Assembly: GCF_002443255.2 (NCBI RefSeq)
Contig: NW_019211455.1
Location: 12,504,320 to 12,568,319 of the forward strand
Length of the DNA stretch: 64,000 bases
Direction: 5' to 3'
DNA from: Varroa destructor
Taxonomy: Eukaryota > Arthropoda > Arachnida > Mesostigmata > Varroidae
The notes under the pieces are model-generated. The model was not told where the DNA came from and ran no database searches. It saw only the letters and a list, made by a program, of their open reading frames with translations. Shown here one piece after another: positions 63,201 through 64,000 of this stretch. Every line of letters starts with the position of its first letter. Position 1 is the stretch's first letter. The position numbers were made by a program, and so were the translations under genes.

Positions 63201-64000
63201 TGGAGAGCCGTATCTGTTATCAGCAATTCACTAGACACAGATGTTTATGGCAATTTAGGCAAGCCGGAAAGATATATGTACGCCAATGAAGTCTGACACA
63301 AGCATAGGATTATTTGTAAGCCTGCGTTGTTTCACGGGCGCGGGCTCCGCTACCGGTTCGATTACCATATACATATGCATAACATACAATAATATGCTAA
63401 TCACTGCCATTAATAAGAGCGGAAATGACTGACTAACCTTAGCATGTAGAGTATTTCACCTGTAGGTTTGATACGGACCAACACATTGGGTACTGTGACA
63501 AACTGGAACTCAGCATGCTTCGCATTAGCAAAAAACACTTCCGGCTTCCAGATGCGTTGTACCAGCTTCGGATCGTTAAGATCGAGCGCCCGGGAAAAAG
63601 CATTTTTTGCGAAGCGGTCATCTTGCCAACCTTGACGTAGATATAGATCTACCTCGTAGTCCTGTAGCGAGAAAAAAATCTACGTCACTTATAGCGACAA
63701 GCAATTATTAAGTTCCTAGTTTACGAACAAAAGTTAGTATCCAACATAACGTAAAAGTAACGACTTCGTGCGAGAAACAGCTTTAACGTTACCAATATAT
63801 AACGAACTACGCAACGACTCCTTGATCACTCACAACAGCTATTGATCACAGCAGCATGAAAAGTAACCAGCATTCCCTGCATTACCTGTATACACAGGGT
63901 AAATAAATTGATGTTACCACATAATGCGATGAACAGAAAACGCACGGAAAATTACCCTCCGCCGATCCACATGCGCAATATACCGCAGTGCTATGGCATC
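45882..64000 (-). CDS. Cys-loop ligand-gated chloride channel subunit, 3' part of gene (8 exons, 5' end outside window)
   Basis: Subunit of a pentameric ligand-gated anion channel of the plasma membrane, from the invertebrate GluCl/HisCl/pHCl/glycine-receptor-like clade. Eight exons (64000-63956, 63661-63438, 54031-53949, 51678-51544, 50510-50326, 48284-48147, 46977-46954, 46052-45882) splice with matching phases into 1005 nt, 334 residues plus TAA. In order: loop D (VDLYLRQGW), loop A ([16 protein letters not shown]), VTVPN, the 13-residue Cys-loop ([15 protein letters not shown]), a second Cys pair in loop C ([12 protein letters not shown]), M1 ([16 protein letters not shown]), M2 with the anion-selective PAR motif ([17 protein letters not shown]), M3 ([17 protein letters not shown]) and M4 ([16 protein letters not shown]). 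The second Cys pair argues against a GABA-A-type subunit. The agonist cannot be read from sequence; an orphan insect-type subunit is as likely as GluCl. The signal peptide and first exons are missing, so no start is called. Confidence 0.93.
46954..46977 (-). CDS. Channel exon G: 24-nt micro-exon in the M3-M4 loop
   Basis: Eight codons (NDSNGGAM) between a strong acceptor (ATACTTTCAG) and a near-consensus donor (TG|GTGAGT). Both flanking exons end or start on codon boundaries, so inclusion or skipping keeps the frame. It lies in the cytoplasmic M3-M4 loop, the usual place for length variation. Transcript data are needed to prove it is used. Confidence 0.6.
48147..48284 (-). CDS. Channel exon F: M2-M3 linker and M3
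   Basis: 138 nt, exactly 46 codons, acceptor TTCTCCAG, donor CA|GTAAGC. The M2-M3 linker [18 protein letters not shown] is followed by M3, [20 protein letters not shown], and the start of the cytoplasmic loop, [17 protein letters not shown](I/M)DVW is a family hallmark. Confidence 0.95.
49796..49815 (+). repeat. Poly-T tract
   Basis: Twenty T in intron 5 of the channel gene. A comparable A tract of 18 is at 37537-37554 and an interrupted T tract at ~20610-20632. Confidence 0.95.
50326..50510 (-). CDS. Channel exon E: end of loop C, M1 and M2 pore
   Basis: 185 nt, acceptor TCTTCACAG, donor AG|GTTTGT. It opens [19 protein letters not shown], the loop-C to M1 junction, then M1 [16 protein letters not shown], then the M2 entrance DVDAIPARV and pore helix [13 protein letters not shown]. 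The Pro-Ala-Arg at -2'/-1'/0' is the family signature of chloride selectivity. Leu sits at 9' (gate), Thr at 2' and 6'. Confidence 0.96.
51544..51678 (-). CDS. Channel exon D: loop B/F region and first loop-C cysteine
   Basis: 135 nt, acceptor CTGATTTCAG, donor TG|GTCTGC. It begins by completing a split codon (Phe) and reads [33 protein letters not shown] and KEKFHI. LRW...NPV and LPQF are conserved in GluCl and glycine-receptor-like subunits. NVT is a potential N-glycosylation site. The cysteine near the end pairs with the one in exon E. Confidence 0.92.
52982..53001. repeat. (AC)n microsatellite
   Basis: Ten AC units in intron 3 of the channel gene. Confidence 0.97.
53200..53480 (+). mobile_element. 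Possible 3' tail of a non-LTR retrotransposon (LINE), antisense in intron 3
   Basis: The frame at ~53301-53378 reads [19 protein letters not shown]. This resembles the conserved tail found after the reverse transcriptase of CR1/Jockey-like LINEs (A.SVA...LWN.LP..L). The next frame continues with a CLFNLKH-like stretch where the family has a basic helix. It is frameshifted, ends in a poly-C run at 53466-53480, and has no recognisable RT core upstream. A chance match is possible. Confidence 0.3.
53466..53480. repeat. Poly-C run
   Basis: Fifteen C followed by GCCCCC, directly after the possible LINE tail. A similar C run is at 29641-29651. Confidence 0.97.
53949..54031 (-). CDS. Channel exon C: Cys-loop
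   Basis: 83 nt, acceptor TGTTGCAG, donor AT|GTAAGT. It encodes RLKLRFSC, then [13 protein letters not shown], then CSIELAS. The two cysteines are separated by exactly 13 residues, the defining Cys-loop spacing. The YPMDSQ core, close to the usual FPMDxQ, is intact. The residue after the first Cys is Met, where Pro is usual. A short exon holding only the Cys-loop is typical for this gene family. Confidence 0.95.
57254..57277 (+). repeat. (TTGAGG)4 hexamer repeat
   Basis: Four perfect units in intron 2. It differs from the arthropod telomere unit TTAGG. Confidence 0.95.
60191..60223. repeat. (TA)n microsatellite
   Basis: Longest uninterrupted TA tract seen in the window (~33 bp), in intron 2 of the channel gene. 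Confidence 0.98.
63438..63661 (-). CDS. Channel exon B: ligand-binding loops D and A, inner beta-sheet
   Basis: 224 nt, 74 codons plus two bases, acceptor CGCTACAG and donor AG|GTTAGT. It starts [17 protein letters not shown] (loop D with the conserved R and W), continues through [17 protein letters not shown] (loop A) and [11 protein letters not shown], and ends GEILYML. These are hallmark segments of anion-channel extracellular domains. A split Arg codon (AG|G) joins it to exon C after a 9.4-kb intron. Confidence 0.92.
63956..64000 (-). CDS. Channel exon A (partial at window edge)
   Basis: Fifteen codons in the N-terminal ligand-binding domain, reading [15 protein letters not shown], followed by the donor GG|GTAATT. 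The LRxIxxxD pattern fits the beta-strand just before loop D in this family. The exon ends on a codon boundary and the next begins on one, separated by a 294-bp intron. The upstream boundary lies outside the window. This is the least certain of the eight exons because it is short and cut by the edge. Confidence 0.6.

Larger units (their letters stand above)
54032..63437 (-). other. 9.4-kb intron 2 of the channel gene
   Basis: It separates loop A from the Cys-loop exon. It contains (TA)n tracts at 56434, 58204 and 60191, a (GAT)n at ~57607 and a (TTGAGG)4 at 57254. The 117-codon minus-strand frame at 58268-58621 has no family features. I found no exon of the channel here; exons B and C join perfectly without one. 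Confidence 0.7.

Noticed and set aside
63020..63238. Retroelement-like open frame in intron 2
   Set aside because: No RT, RNase H or integrase block could be aligned on either strand.

Overview
This is a eukaryotic nuclear window, AT-rich and mostly non-coding. It has small exons with GT/AG introns, many (TA)n and other microsatellites, one 100-N assembly gap and decayed transposons. The one well-supported host gene is an invertebrate-type Cys-loop chloride channel. Together with the Ty3/gypsy and mariner relics, this points to an arthropod. A chelicerate is possible, but I cannot prove that from the sequence.

Right third (45.9-64.0 kb, minus strand): eight exons join in frame without a break into the C-terminal ~334 residues of a pentameric ligand-gated anion channel subunit. 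They cover most of the ligand-binding domain, the Cys-loop, a second loop-C cysteine pair, M1-M4 and the stop codon. The 5' exons lie beyond position 64000. Notable points are a 24-nt in-frame micro-exon, a very short M3-M4 loop and a 9.4-kb intron. Intron 3 may hold an antisense LINE tail.

Mobile-element relics: a badly frameshifted Ty3/gypsy element lies on the minus strand at ~8.0-10.35 kb, with gag, RT, RNase H and the start of integrase visible. It is interrupted by a perfect 20-bp-arm palindrome. A dead mariner transposase lies on the plus strand at ~39.65-40.55 kb.

Elsewhere (1-8 kb, 10.7-39.6 kb, 40.6-45.8 kb) I find no recognisable gene. Several short open segments with good splice signals and protein-like translations are listed as low-confidence candidate exons: 1.5 kb minus, 2.0-2.2 kb plus, 22.3-23.4 kb plus, 25.6-25.8 kb minus and 28.9-31.2 kb minus. 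None was assigned to a family. Open frames of about 120-140 codons are expected by chance in this much sequence and were not treated as evidence on their own.
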